From an uncultured Lachnospiraceae bacterium (GTDB lineage: Bacteria > Bacillota > Clostridia > Lachnospirales > Lachnospiraceae), in NCBI GenBank assembly GCA_900551895.1, contig URXX01000020.1, positions 1 through 19,114 of the forward strand: a DNA stretch of 19,114 nt. The letters are read 5' to 3'. Of the stretch, positions 1 to 7,278 are shown in pieces. The notes beneath the pieces are model-generated. The model was given only the letters and a program-made list of their open reading frames with translations, made no database searches and had not been told where the DNA came from. The translations under genes were made by a program, and so were the position numbers. How positions within the stretch are numbered: the stretch's first letter is position 1; the number at the start of each line of letters is the position of its first letter.

Positions 1-534
1 TTTATCTGTGATTTTGATCCGTTTGGCGGAAGAAAATATAAATATACTTTTGAAATGGAATGTAAAGAAACATCAAAGGCTGAATTGCAGGACAAAAGAA
101 CGATTGTATTTTTAAGTACAAAAGGTAAAAATGCTGAGGAAGTACCTAAGGAACTTGTCCACTTTCTAAAGTTTGTAAAAGCAGACATAAAGGAAAGCCA
201 AGGTGATTTTCAAGATGAATATGTAAAGCAGTTACAGAAGTTTGTAGAGCATATCAAGAAAGATAGGGAAATGGAGGAACGCTTTATGCTTTTTGAAGAG
301 TTGCTGAAAGAAGAAAGAAAATCAGGAAAAGAAGAGGGACGAGAAGAAGGGCGACAGGAAGGACGAAATAAAATGGCTGAAGTCATAGTCACTTTTCTGT
401 CAGAATATGGTAAAGTTCCAGATGCTCTTTCAGAAAAAATCAATGAAGAAAAAGATATGGAAGTACTAAAACATTGGATAAAGGCAGCAACTGAAGTATG
501 TACAATCGAAGAATTTATTTCCAAAATATCTTAA
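1..534 (+). CDS. Rpn/PD-(D/E)XK nuclease family transposase, 3' part
   Basis: Partial gene; the frame is open to the left edge, so the start lies outside the window. The first visible residues (FICDFDPFGGRKYKYTF) match the mid-protein segment typical of the Rpn/PDDEXK_2 family, which usually reads 'F..DPF......YTF...C.E'. The N-terminal nuclease core with its catalytic Asp/Glu/Lys residues is therefore not visible. The C-terminal part is highly charged and contains the EEGREEGRQEGR-type repeat (about residues 113-124 of the visible part) that is common in this family. Members are DNA endonucleases that raise recombination and are often annotated as transposases, although terminal repeats are rarely found. 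It ends with TAA, followed by a hairpin at 562-590. Family call is confident; activity cannot be judged from this fragment. Confidence 0.8.
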   Translation, partial: FICDFDPFGGRKYKYTFEMECKETSKAELQDKRTIVFLSTKGKNAEEVPKELVHFLKFVKADIKESQGDFQDEYVKQLQKFVEHIKKDREMEERFMLFEELLKEERKSGKEEGREEGRQEGRNKMAEVIVTFLSEYGKVPDALSEKINEEKDMEVLKHWIKAATEVCTIEEFISKIS

Positions 535-561
535 ATTATTTTCAGATAAGTCAAATCTATA

Positions 562-590
562 GCCCACAAAACTAAAAAAGATTTGTGGGC
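562..590. terminator. Hairpin, possible terminator
   Basis: A perfect 9-bp inverted repeat, GCCCACAAA (562-570) with TTTGTGGGC (582-590), lies between two convergent genes (Rpn on plus, YoaP-like on minus). There is no long U-tract on either side, so termination is plausible but weakly supported. The remaining DNA to 673 shows no gene. Confidence 0.45.
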
Positions 591-673
591 ATAAGTAAAC
601 ACGTCAATGCCAATTCAGGCAAATATTCAAAAAGAATGCAGAGGAATTCTATAAAAACATTTAACAACTGCAA

Positions 674-1420
674 TTATTTTGCCAACAACTTTAAAAACTT
701 TTTGTCATTCATCTGCTCATTTGTTAAATATTCCCCGTTATAAAACAGGGCATAAGTTGTAATCGGTGTCGGTGCATTTTGGGCTTGCTCTTTACTTTTC
801 AAATGAATACTTTTAAACTGTACGCCCTTTTCTTTTGCTATTTCTTCTATAATGGGAACATATTTCGCATTAAACGGGCATTGACTGGTATAATACAAAA
901 CATATCCCATTTCATCAATGTGTGGATGTTTTGCACACGCTTTGAATTTAGGCAGCAAAGCATTTTTATCAAATGGTAAAAACCATAACTGAATACCATT
1001 ATCTGCTTCATCACAAACATCGAAACCTTTGTGTTTTAAAAATTTGGAATCAGCTAAAAATGTCTTTTTCCTTTTAGAAGATAGAATACATAACCCCTTT
1101 TTCCCTTTGCTTTTACTATCTTCAATGCATGCATTTAATAAATCTGTTGCGTATCCATGCCCCTTAAATGAACCTGCCACCCAAAGACAGTTAATATACA
1201 TATACCCTTCTGCAACAATAGGATTCCAAGCATATTCAACAGGAATATACTCAATAAAACACTTTCCCCGTTCTTGGCTCTTTAGGAAAACCAATCCTTC
1301 ATCAAATCGTTCTTGCAGCCAAGCCTTTTTTGATGACACCTGAGTATCATTGTTATTTGAAATTGCACAGCATATATGCTCCTCATCTATATTTTCATTG
1401 GTTACTCTAATATATTCCAT
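674..1420 (-). CDS. GNAT acetyltransferase with YoaP C-terminal domain
   Basis: 248-residue protein with two parts. Residues 1 to about 155 are a GNAT acyltransferase fold; the acetyl-CoA loop is seen as VAGSFKGHGYATDLL. The C-terminal part has the YoaP-type thioredoxin-like segment with TSQCPFNAKYVPIIEEIA, a single Cys followed by Pro-Phe, and ends near the conserved 'YNGEYLTNEQM'. YoaP-family proteins are widespread in Firmicutes; substrate unknown. The ATG at 1420 was chosen over the one at 1426 because GAGG (1428-1431) is 7 nt from the former and only 1 nt from the latter. It is the last gene of a minus-strand series and starts 35 nt after the stop of the preceding membrane protein gene, so co-transcription is likely. 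Confidence 0.8.
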   Translation of the reverse strand: MEYIRVTNENIDEEHICCAISNNNDTQVSSKKAWLQERFDEGLVFLKSQERGKCFIEYIPVEYAWNPIVAEGYMYINCLWVAGSFKGHGYATDLLNACIEDSKSKGKKGLCILSSKRKKTFLADSKFLKHKGFDVCDEADNGIQLWFLPFDKNALLPKFKACAKHPHIDEMGYVLYYTSQCPFNAKYVPIIEEIAKEKGVQFKSIHLKSKEQAQNAPTPITTYALFYNGEYLTNEQMNDKKFLKLLAK

Positions 1421-1455
1421 AAACATACCTCATTTCTAATATCTCCCATGATGTT

Positions 1456-2055
1456 CTAACCAAACATATGATATTTTCCTAATATCATCGGTAAAAGTTT
1501 TGATGATAAATCAATTCCGTACGTAAATATCACTAAGCCAAATATGATTGAAACTATCGTTCCAACTTTAAGTTTTTTTATTAAAATAAACACCGCCGGA
1601 TGTTTTGGATCAATATATAAACTGTATATATTTCCCTCTGTCATATTCTTATTTAATCGTTTATAAGATACATTTTGTGCTGTTTGCTCACGATAATATA
1701 TTCCGTTATATGTATATTCAAATACCGGAGCATGTGTAGAAATACCATTGCCGCCATAATATGTATTGTAACCACAATATACGCCGTCCACCTTTTCCCT
1801 GCAGCGTAATAATGAATACAAATCATTTACTCCAACTAAAATAAATATCAACCCTAATATAACCGCTCCCAGCGGATAAACCAAAATTTCACCATATGGT
1901 AAACTGAAAGATAAGATAGAAACAATCCCGAACCCTATGAAAGAAATAAACATAATTGTACATATGAGCGGCATAACTTTATATCGTTTCGTTTTAACAA
2001 TCCCGAAACACACTATACCAAATATTATTGTTAAAATGTAGATAACAGTTGTCAT
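1456..2055 (-). CDS. DUF3592-like membrane protein
   Basis: 199 residues. Two or three N-terminal membrane segments (about 5-20, 28-52 and 60-80) precede a soluble part of about 80 residues, then a C-terminal membrane segment (about 165-185). The soluble part has the pattern of DUF3592: 'VDGVYCGY', then 'APVFEYTYNGIYYREQT', then 'YSLYIDPKHPAVFIL', i.e. a beta-rich domain ending in a 'Y.DP..P' motif. Function of DUF3592 proteins is not known. Start ATG at 2055 has only a weak GGGG-type ribosome binding site. It starts 26 nt after the stop of the gene before it and is probably in the same operon. Confidence 0.6.
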   Translation of the reverse strand: MTTVIYILTIIFGIVCFGIVKTKRYKVMPLICTIMFISFIGFGIVSILSFSLPYGEILVYPLGAVILGLIFILVGVNDLYSLLRCREKVDGVYCGYNTYYGGNGISTHAPVFEYTYNGIYYREQTAQNVSYKRLNKNMTEGNIYSLYIDPKHPAVFILIKKLKVGTIVSIIFGLVIFTYGIDLSSKLLPMILGKYHMFG

Positions 2056-2081
2056 TATTTAATCGCCCCACTTATTCCGTA

Positions 2082-2597
2082 TCATTCTTTTTCCGTTTGC
2101 CCTTGCACAAATTTAATACTATTTTGAATATATTCTTTGTCCTTTCCCGTTGCGACTTCCTCCAGTTGCGTAAACAAAGTAATACATTCACTTCGCCTGC
2201 CCAATACATGAAATGCAGTTGCAATATTTAGATACCATGTCATTTCATCATTTATATCCTTAGGTATTTCGTCTATTGCGAGTAATCGTTCCAAAAAGAG
2301 TTCTCCATTTTTATTTTCGTGATATTCTTTTACAATAGTATTATTCATTTTTCTAAACTGATGTCCTCGATTCATTAGAACGAAGAATACAATAAAAAAG
2401 TAAATAATACTAATAAGAACAATACCACCGACAATACTCCCCAAAAAAACAACTGTCGATTTAACATAGGGAAATATGATATTCACATAACTGAATAACA
2501 GTACAGCCCAAAGCAAAAATACTGACCTAATAAGCCATTTATCTCTTTTTTCATACATTGCTTTTTTACTTTTTAGGTTTTCCGGTTCGTAAATCAT
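2082..2597 (-). CDS. Small membrane protein with C-terminal helical (TPR-like) tail
   Basis: 171 residues, family not recognised. Two strongly hydrophobic segments (about 22-40 and 48-75) are followed by a soluble helical region of about 95 residues. The line 'TWYLNIATAFHVLGRRSECITLFTQ' looks like a single tetratricopeptide-type helix pair. The N-terminus is basic (KSKKAMYEKRDKWLIR), so the tail could face either side. ATG at 2597 is preceded by AAAGGAG about 9 nt upstream, a good site. It lies 48 nt after the stop of the upstream membrane protein gene and 26 nt before the next, consistent with an operon of unknown function. Confidence 0.6.
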   Translation of the reverse strand: MIYEPENLKSKKAMYEKRDKWLIRSVFLLWAVLLFSYVNIIFPYVKSTVVFLGSIVGGIVLISIIYFFIVFFVLMNRGHQFRKMNNTIVKEYHENKNGELFLERLLAIDEIPKDINDEMTWYLNIATAFHVLGRRSECITLFTQLEEVATGKDKEYIQNSIKFVQGQTEKE

Positions 2598-2645
2598 GCT
2601 ATCTCACTCCTTTATTATCATATTAGACAAAATCATAGTATTTCA

Positions 2646-3113
2646 TCAATCTTCTAAAATAGCACCATATTTCGTATGCGGAAGATATTGTATTTTTAAA
2701 TAAGTATTTTTATCAACATACCTAGAAAATACGGTGATTTCTATTTCGTCATCTGTAACTTTATTATGTAAAAAAATACTTCTTCTTTCAGAAGGCACAT
2801 TTGCACCGCCATGAGATTGTTCAGTCACATATCCTTCTGCATAATTATACTGTCGATTTATAATGTAAGGCATATCTAAAACAAAGTCTTTTAAATATAA
2901 GATTAAAAAAATGCAAATTATCATAAGAATACTATTAGCCAGCCGAAGAATTTTTATATCATTTTTTCCAGTATATTCTTTTTTTATTGCTTCTTTATCA
3001 AAAAATACTGAAAAAATAAACTTTCTCTTTTTTATCAAATAGACTGTGCAAGCAATTAGAGTTATAGCAAATAATGAAACTCTTATAAACAATCTAAATA
3101 TGGCAAACTCCAT
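2646..3113 (-). CDS. Small membrane protein, unknown
   Basis: 155 residues, not recognised. Membrane segments are visible at about 5-25 and 55-75, separated by a Lys-rich stretch. The C-terminal ~70 residues are soluble and beta-rich ('YAEGYVTEQSHGG', 'ITVFSRYVDKNTYLKIQYLPH'), which resembles in outline the DUF3592-like neighbour, so a distant relation is possible but unproven. Start ATG at 3113 has GGTGAT 5-6 nt upstream. First of three consecutive small membrane-protein genes on this strand; the upstream NTF2-like gene ends 105 nt earlier, so it may have its own promoter. Confidence 0.55.
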   Translation of the reverse strand: MEFAIFRLFIRVSLFAITLIACTVYLIKKRKFIFSVFFDKEAIKKEYTGKNDIKILRLANSILMIICIFLILYLKDFVLDMPYIINRQYNYAEGYVTEQSHGGANVPSERRSIFLHNKVTDDEIEITVFSRYVDKNTYLKIQYLPHTKYGAILED

Positions 3114-3218
3114 TATATCACCGCTTTCAAATTCAAACTTGTCCGATCTGAATAAATTTTATAAAACCGTTTTCTTTGAGTGTCCTATAAATTAAATAAA
3201 AACAATTCACTCCTAGCA

Positions 3219-3638
3219 TTAAAACCAATTTGCCCTTTCGTCCCTAAATTCGGGCTGGTCACCATGTTCATAAGGATTATAATTACACAAATTGCAACCA
3301 AACTCTTTTAATAATTTTATTTTATTATTTTTTGTCCACTCAACTAGGGAAATTCCGTCAAATTCCTCTATACTACCATTGTACATTTCATTTTTGAAAT
3401 ACCACTCCACAATCGTCTGATTTTCCTTGTGAAAGAACTGTTTAATTTTCCAAACAACAACTTTGCCTCGAGTATTCCATTCCTGAAACCAGTGCTTCAC
3501 ATTTTGGCGATTATTATATTGGGGACCCCAACTTTCAATATAAATTACATCCTCCGAAAAAATATTATCAATACCTAAGTCCTGTTTTGTAAGCCACATT
3601 TCAAACCACAAGCGCATAATTTTTTCTCTTTCATTCAT
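3219..3638 (-). CDS. Nuclear transport factor 2 (SnoaL)-like protein
   Basis: 139 residues with the alpha+beta cone layout of NTF2/SnoaL-like proteins: an N-terminal helix with 'REKIMRLWFEMWLTKQ', an 'IFSEDVIYIESWGPQY' segment, then strands 'VVWKIKQFFHKENQTIVEWYF' and 'FDGISLVEWTKNNKIKLLKEF'. The pattern W...E.W for the strand after the second helix is typical. These proteins bind or isomerise small molecules, but family membership does not give the ligand. The C-terminus (NYNPYEHGD) is not typical of catalytic ketosteroid isomerases. ATG at 3638 is preceded by GAGGG. The -10-like TATAAT at 3689-3694 (minus strand, with an extended TG) may drive it. Confidence 0.75.
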   Translation of the reverse strand: MNEREKIMRLWFEMWLTKQDLGIDNIFSEDVIYIESWGPQYNNRQNVKHWFQEWNTRGKVVVWKIKQFFHKENQTIVEWYFKNEMYNGSIEEFDGISLVEWTKNNKIKLLKEFGCNLCNYNPYEHGDQPEFRDERANWF

Positions 3639-3685
3639 TATTCAATCCCTCACTAACTTCTATTTTCGCTTATTTCCTTATTCCC

Positions 3686-3793
3686 AATATTATACCATAA
3701 CCACAAGTGGTCATGGAGCCTTCGGCGGATGCGCAACGACTTTCTGCGGTTCCGCAGAAATCACAATATGCGCAATGGTATATATTATACCAT
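3686..3793. repeat. Palindrome-rich intergenic element (MITE-like)
   Basis: The ends are near-perfect inverted copies: AATATTATACCAT (3686-3698) and ATGGTATATATT (3775-3786). Inside are the hairpins ACCACAAGTGGT (3700-3711) and TTTCTGCGG-TT-CCGCAGAAA (3741-3760), and two copies of ATGCGCA. The right end is itself a palindrome (3775-3793). Base composition in the middle is clearly more GC-rich than the flanks. This looks like a small non-autonomous element or stable RNA structure; no coding potential. Confidence 0.5.
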
Positions 3794-3807
3794 ATAAACC
3801 AAATTTG

Positions 3808-3840
3808 AAAAGGACACCTCAAATGCTTTGGCGTCCTTTT
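3808..3840 (-). terminator. Terminator of the LRR surface protein gene
   Basis: Stem AAAAGGAC (3808-3815) with GTCCTTTT (3833-3840), extended inward by CC/GG pairs. On the minus strand it sits 45 nt after the stop of the LRR gene and ends in TTTT followed by AT-rich sequence, as expected of an intrinsic terminator. Confidence 0.7.
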
Positions 3841-3885
3841 ACACAAAAATTCACTAATATCTATTTATTGTTGTTATACATTTCG

Positions 3886-6141
3886 TTAATCATTCTTATT
3901 TCTTTTACGTTTTTTACTGAATAAAACAGTTAATGCACCCGCTGAACCAGCAAACATAGAAGAGAATAATCCCATATTTGTCATATCACCTGTTTTTGGG
4001 GTTTCAGTCTGCCCATTAGGCTTTATTGTGTTATTAGGTTTAGTTGGTTTCTGTGGCTGTTGTGGATTTATAGGTTTATTTGTCGTTGTTTTTTCTTTCA
4101 CGGTTACAGTAATTGTTTTTTCAGCAGAAGCACCATTTTTATCCGTTACTTTATAAGTTACATGGTAAGTGCCAGCCTTAGAAGTATCTACATCATTTGC
4201 AATGATATTATCTTTTGTCAAAGTGATAGTTCCGTCTTCTTTATCTGTTGCTGTTACATTTGCCAATGGATCGAAAATATCGCCTACATTTAATGTAATA
4301 TCATTCGCTGAAATGGTCGGTGCAGAGTTAAGGTTACCTGTATTTTGTTTTACAATTACAGTAATTGTCTTTTCAGTAGAAACACCTTTTTTATCCGTTA
4401 CTTTATAGGTTACATGGTAAGTACCAGCCTTAGAAGTATCTACATCATTTGCAATGATATTATCTTTTGTCAAAGTGATAGTTCCGTCTTCTTTATCTGT
4501 TGCTGTTACATTTGCCAATGGATCGAAAATATCGCCTACATTTAATGTAATATCATTCGCTGAAATGGTCGGTGCAGAGTTAAGGTTACCTGTATTTTGT
4601 TTTACAATTACAGTAATTGTCTTTTCAGTAGAAACACCTTTTTTATCCGTTACTTTATAGGTTACATGGTAAGTACCAGCCTTAGAAGTATCTACATCAT
4701 TTGCAATGATATTATCTTTTGTTAAAACAATCGTTCCGTCCTCTTTATCTGTTGCTGTCACATTTGCCAATGGATTGAAAGTATCGCCTACATTTAATGT
4801 AATATCATTTGCAGAAATGGTCGGTGCTGTGTTGTCTTCTCCTTGTGAGTTTAACCATAATTCCACTTTTAAAACGACGTTTCCGTCTTTATAAGTACCG
4901 CAATCATACTCATAAGTAACTGGTTTTTTTACATTATCTACCGTTATAATTCCTGTATCTTTATCTAAAGTTCCATTTGCAGTAACTTTAACTTTTGAAA
5001 TATCTATTCCTTGTTCAACATCTTTTTTTAAATCGATTTTATTTCCTTTAATATCAATGTAACCACTTCCCACAAAATCATGATCATTTTCAAGAACTTT
5101 GTTATCTCCGACATTTAACCAATATAAATCATAGCACGTTAATTCTTTAATTTTTGTATTTTTACTTATATCAAGACCTCTTATCCCTTGTTCTAAAACG
5201 CCACCGCAACTTAGTCTTTCAAGTTCTAAATTATTGCTTAAATCTAATTCTTTAATAGGCGTACTTGAACAATTAAGTCTTGTTAATTTTGTGTTTTTTG
5301 TTACGTCTAATTCGGTAATGTTTGTATGAAAGCAACTCAATTCTTTCAAATCTAAGTTATTCCTTACATTTAACGTGTTGATTTCTGTATGATAACAAAC
5401 CAATTTATGCAAAAGAGGGTTCTTGCTTACATCAAGTGTTTTTACTTTCGTATCTCCTATATCTAAAGTGGCTAGTTGTGGATTATGTGTAACATCAAGT
5501 TCTGTTAATCCTGTCTTGTTACAAGATAGTTGTTTTAAGTTAGGATTGTTTGTTACATCTAATTTAGAAATAGGAGTATTATATGCGAACAACATATATA
5601 ATTTTTTATTCTTGGATACATCAAGACTGCTAATTGATGTATTAGGGCAAGTAAATACTTCCAAATTCGGATATCGTGTTAAGTCAACGCTTGTTACTTT
5701 TGAAGAGTTACAATATAATTCTTTTAGAGATGAGTTTGTAACTGGTCTTAAGTCTGAAATAGAACTGCGTTGAATACTTAAAGACTGCAAATTTGTTAGA
5801 TATTGAATACCTTCTAATGAAGATATCGTTGTCATATCATGTAAATCTAAGTCTTTGGCTTCTGATATTTCATCGGCAGATAGCACATAATCTCCGTCTT
5901 TATCAAATTTTGCAATGAATTGTTCTCTAAATACTTTATCAGGAAAATGTGCTTCATCAATAGCAATACTTTCAGCCTTTACTTCTGTGTTCTTGCTTTC
6001 TTCCTGCTCCTTGTCTGTTATATTCTCTTGTACAACTTCTGTGTTTTCCTGTGCCATGACAGGAGTAGGAATCCCTGTAAGAGCAGTTGTTGTTCCAATC
6101 ATCAAGGCGGAACTTACCGCAATGACTTGTTTTTTCTTCAT
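3886..6141 (-). CDS. Sortase-anchored leucine-rich-repeat surface protein with Ig-like repeats
   Basis: 751 residues, exported and wall-anchored. Signal peptide 1-30 (KKK, hydrophobic core, cleavage after VMA). Residues 79-90 form an EF-hand-like loop, D-x-D-G-D-x-x-x-S-x-x-E. About 100-350 are irregular leucine-rich repeats of ~21 residues ('L.ELDVT.NP.L..L.C..T.I'), as in internalin-like and clostridial LRR proteins. A short beta region (about 360-435) leads to three tandem 84-residue Ig-like domains of the DUF5011 type (starting at 439, 523 and 607; 'NDITLNVGD', 'AGTYHVTYKVTD'). A Pro/Lys/Thr linker (685-713) precedes the sorting signal: TPKTGD (714-719), hydrophobic stretch 722-742 and KKRKRNK. 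Likely an adhesin or protein-binding surface factor; the ligand cannot be told. AAGGAG lies about 7-10 nt upstream of ATG 6141. Promoter and leader are described separately. Confidence 0.9.
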   Translation of the reverse strand: MKKKQVIAVSSALMIGTTTALTGIPTPVMAQENTEVVQENITDKEQEESKNTEVKAESIAIDEAHFPDKVFREQFIAKFDKDGDYVLSADEISEAKDLDLHDMTTISSLEGIQYLTNLQSLSIQRSSISDLRPVTNSSLKELYCNSSKVTSVDLTRYPNLEVFTCPNTSISSLDVSKNKKLYMLFAYNTPISKLDVTNNPNLKQLSCNKTGLTELDVTHNPQLATLDIGDTKVKTLDVSKNPLLHKLVCYHTEINTLNVRNNLDLKELSCFHTNITELDVTKNTKLTRLNCSSTPIKELDLSNNLELERLSCGGVLEQGIRGLDISKNTKIKELTCYDLYWLNVGDNKVLENDHDFVGSGYIDIKGNKIDLKKDVEQGIDISKVKVTANGTLDKDTGIITVDNVKKPVTYEYDCGTYKDGNVVLKVELWLNSQGEDNTAPTISANDITLNVGDTFNPLANVTATDKEDGTIVLTKDNIIANDVDTSKAGTYHVTYKVTDKKGVSTEKTITVIVKQNTGNLNSAPTISANDITLNVGDIFDPLANVTATDKEDGTITLTKDNIIANDVDTSKAGTYHVTYKVTDKKGVSTEKTITVIVKQNTGNLNSAPTISANDITLNVGDIFDPLANVTATDKEDGTITLTKDNIIANDVDTSKAGTYHVTYKVTDKNGASAEKTITVTVKEKTTTNKPINPQQPQKPTKPNNTIKPNGQTETPKTGDMTNMGLFSSMFAGSAGALTVLFSKKRKRNKND
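4098..4827 (-). repeat. Three 252-bp tandem repeats encoding Ig-like domains
   Basis: Units start at 4827, 4575 and 4323 (reading the minus strand). Comparing each position x with x+252, the DNA is identical for the whole span 4172-4470, about 299 positions without a mismatch; the 5'-most unit differs at several sites. Such identity suggests recent duplication or ongoing recombination. Confidence 0.92.
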
Positions 6142-6149
6142 AGTTTGTT

Positions 6150-6348
6150 CACTCCTTATTTTTCATAAATTTTTCGCATAAACAGAACGCACAAACTACC
6201 TTTTATAACTGGGTAATCTGTGCGTTCTGTTTATTTATTAATAGAATTGAAAAAAGGGCAAACTTCACTTGTCTGTCGCAAGCGTAACAGTGTGTAAACA
6301 TGACTATCAACCCTTTCTTTCAAAAAATCTCAATCCTCACTTTATGTA
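6150..6348 (-). promoter_or_regulatory. Long structured 5' leader of the LRR gene
   Basis: From the predicted transcription start near 6348 to the ATG at 6141 the leader is about 205 nt. It holds two structures. The first, about 6254-6318, closes with AAAGGG/CCCTTT and contains CTGT-TA-CGC-TT-GCG-ACAG, followed by Ts. The second is a perfect 14-bp stem, AAACAGAACGCACA (6180-6193) with TGTGCGTTCTGTTT (6219-6232), with an inner TACC/GGTA. The second ends about 25 nt before the ribosome binding site. It may be an attenuator, an mRNA-protecting structure, or a plus-strand terminator (its plus-strand side has the better T-run). No known riboswitch was recognised. Confidence 0.5.
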
Positions 6349-6354
6349 ATGAAT

Positions 6355-6383
6355 ATTATACTGGAAACAAACACCAATTTCAA
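6355..6383 (-). promoter_or_regulatory. Sigma-A-type promoter of the LRR gene
   Basis: On the minus strand TTGAAA (6378-6383), a 17-nt spacer and TATAAT (6355-6360). Near-consensus boxes and ideal spacing; lies between the small membrane protein gene and the LRR gene, so the LRR gene has its own promoter. Confidence 0.8.
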
Positions 6384-6445
6384 TCTTTTATTCATTCAAA
6401 ATAAAAAGATAAATCATAACATCTAGATTATGCTGATAATGTATG

Positions 6446-6817
6446 TCATTCACTTTCTTTAACTGCCAAATAATATAAAACTCTTGTAGGTACACTTATT
6501 ATTAATAATATGATAATAAGTTTATTGTATATCCCATTTGGAATTTGCACCATATGATTCAAGAAAAGCAAGATGATTGTACTCCCTATGCCGATATATG
6601 ATATTATGTATATAAATGCTTTCAGTCGTAATAATAGTTCAAGTGTTTTCTGCTTACGTGTCAATCGATATTGTTTCATAAAATAACCTATACTCGCAAA
6701 TAGTATGCAACTCATCACTCCTTGTGCAAATCTGAATATATAATTAGTATAGGTATGTGCCAATACTATTAATAAAAAACTTGCTGCTATAACAGATAAG
6801 GCTAAGTATTTTTTCAT
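6446..6817 (-). CDS. Small four-helix membrane protein, unknown
   Basis: 123 residues, nearly all hydrophobic, with four predicted membrane segments (about 5-22, 28-47, 65-86 and 97-117) joined by short loops; the loop after the second is basic (KQYRLTRKQK), placing it in the cytoplasm by the positive-inside rule. Family not recognised. ATG at 6817 has AGAGGTG 6-7 nt upstream. It is separated from the genes on both sides by more than 300 nt and probably stands alone; no convincing promoter was found in the AT-rich DNA upstream. Confidence 0.6.
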   Translation of the reverse strand: MKKYLALSVIAASFLLIVLAHTYTNYIFRFAQGVMSCILFASIGYFMKQYRLTRKQKTLELLLRLKAFIYIISYIGIGSTIILLFLNHMVQIPNGIYNKLIIILLIISVPTRVLYYLAVKESE

Positions 6818-7278
6818 AGATACACCTCTCTTGATTTATAATGATGCAAATACAACAGATACATTTTGGACTGTAGTTGTAAATTTTCATTTTTAACATT
6901 GTTTATCATGTTACAACCAGTATAATGGAAACTTATAAATTTTTACACTGAAAAAATCTAAAGAAATCTAAAGTTTATTTCTAAACTACCTTAAAGAGTT
7001 CCGAATAATCCAATTCTATAAAATTCTGCTTTGTTTCTGGTATTTCTATACAAAAATAACCGGCAGTCGCCTGCCGGTCAAAAGGAGAAAAATATGATAT
7101 ATGTAAACGTTTAAAACGTAATTTTTAGTCGAAGTCCAACAGCCATAAATAACTGGTTTTAAATATAACCGTTGTCTTCTTTGATTTGATAAGTTTATTA
7201 TAAAATGTATTTATGTAGAAACTGTGACAAAAAAACTAAAGAACTGTGAAAAATCTGAAGATTTTCCTAAGAAACCTG
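6818..7278. other. 461-nt intergenic region, mostly empty
   Basis: AT-rich DNA between two minus-strand genes. It holds the terminator at 7059-7078, a weaker hairpin near 7248-7266 (AAAATC/GATTTT), an imperfect inverted repeat (GTTGTAA ... TTACAAC, about 6885-6930) and a plus-strand sequence resembling a -10 box (TATAAT, 6919-6924) with no gene after it. A well-placed AAAGGAG with ATG at 7094 opens only a six-codon frame (7094-7114). No gene is supported; it may be the remains of lost genes. Confidence 0.6.
7059..7078 (-). terminator. Terminator of the NifX-like/GT4/PHP operon
   Basis: Perfect 8-bp GC-rich stem ACCGGCAG / CTGCCGGT with a 4-nt loop, followed on the minus strand by TTATTTTTG. 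It lies about 200 nt after the PHP gene stop; nothing closer is better. Confidence 0.7.

Noticed and set aside
4098..4827. Repeat array considered as CRISPR or as a satellite.
   Set aside because: Units are 252 bp, in frame and coding for Ig-like domains, with no spacers.
4060..4894. Long open frames on the plus strand across the LRR gene's repeats.
   Set aside because: They repeat with the same 252-bp period as the minus-strand Ig-like domains, lack ribosome binding sites, and are shadows of that gene.
6254..6318. Plus strand contains GGGCAAAC and CGCAAGC, reminiscent of a c-di-GMP-I riboswitch.
   Set aside because: It would be on the plus strand, where no gene follows, and the rest of the consensus (tetraloop receptor, GGCCTAA-like part) is missing.
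7094..7114. Six-codon frame with a good AAAGGAG site.
   Set aside because: Too short to be supported as a peptide gene; more likely a leftover of a deleted gene or chance.
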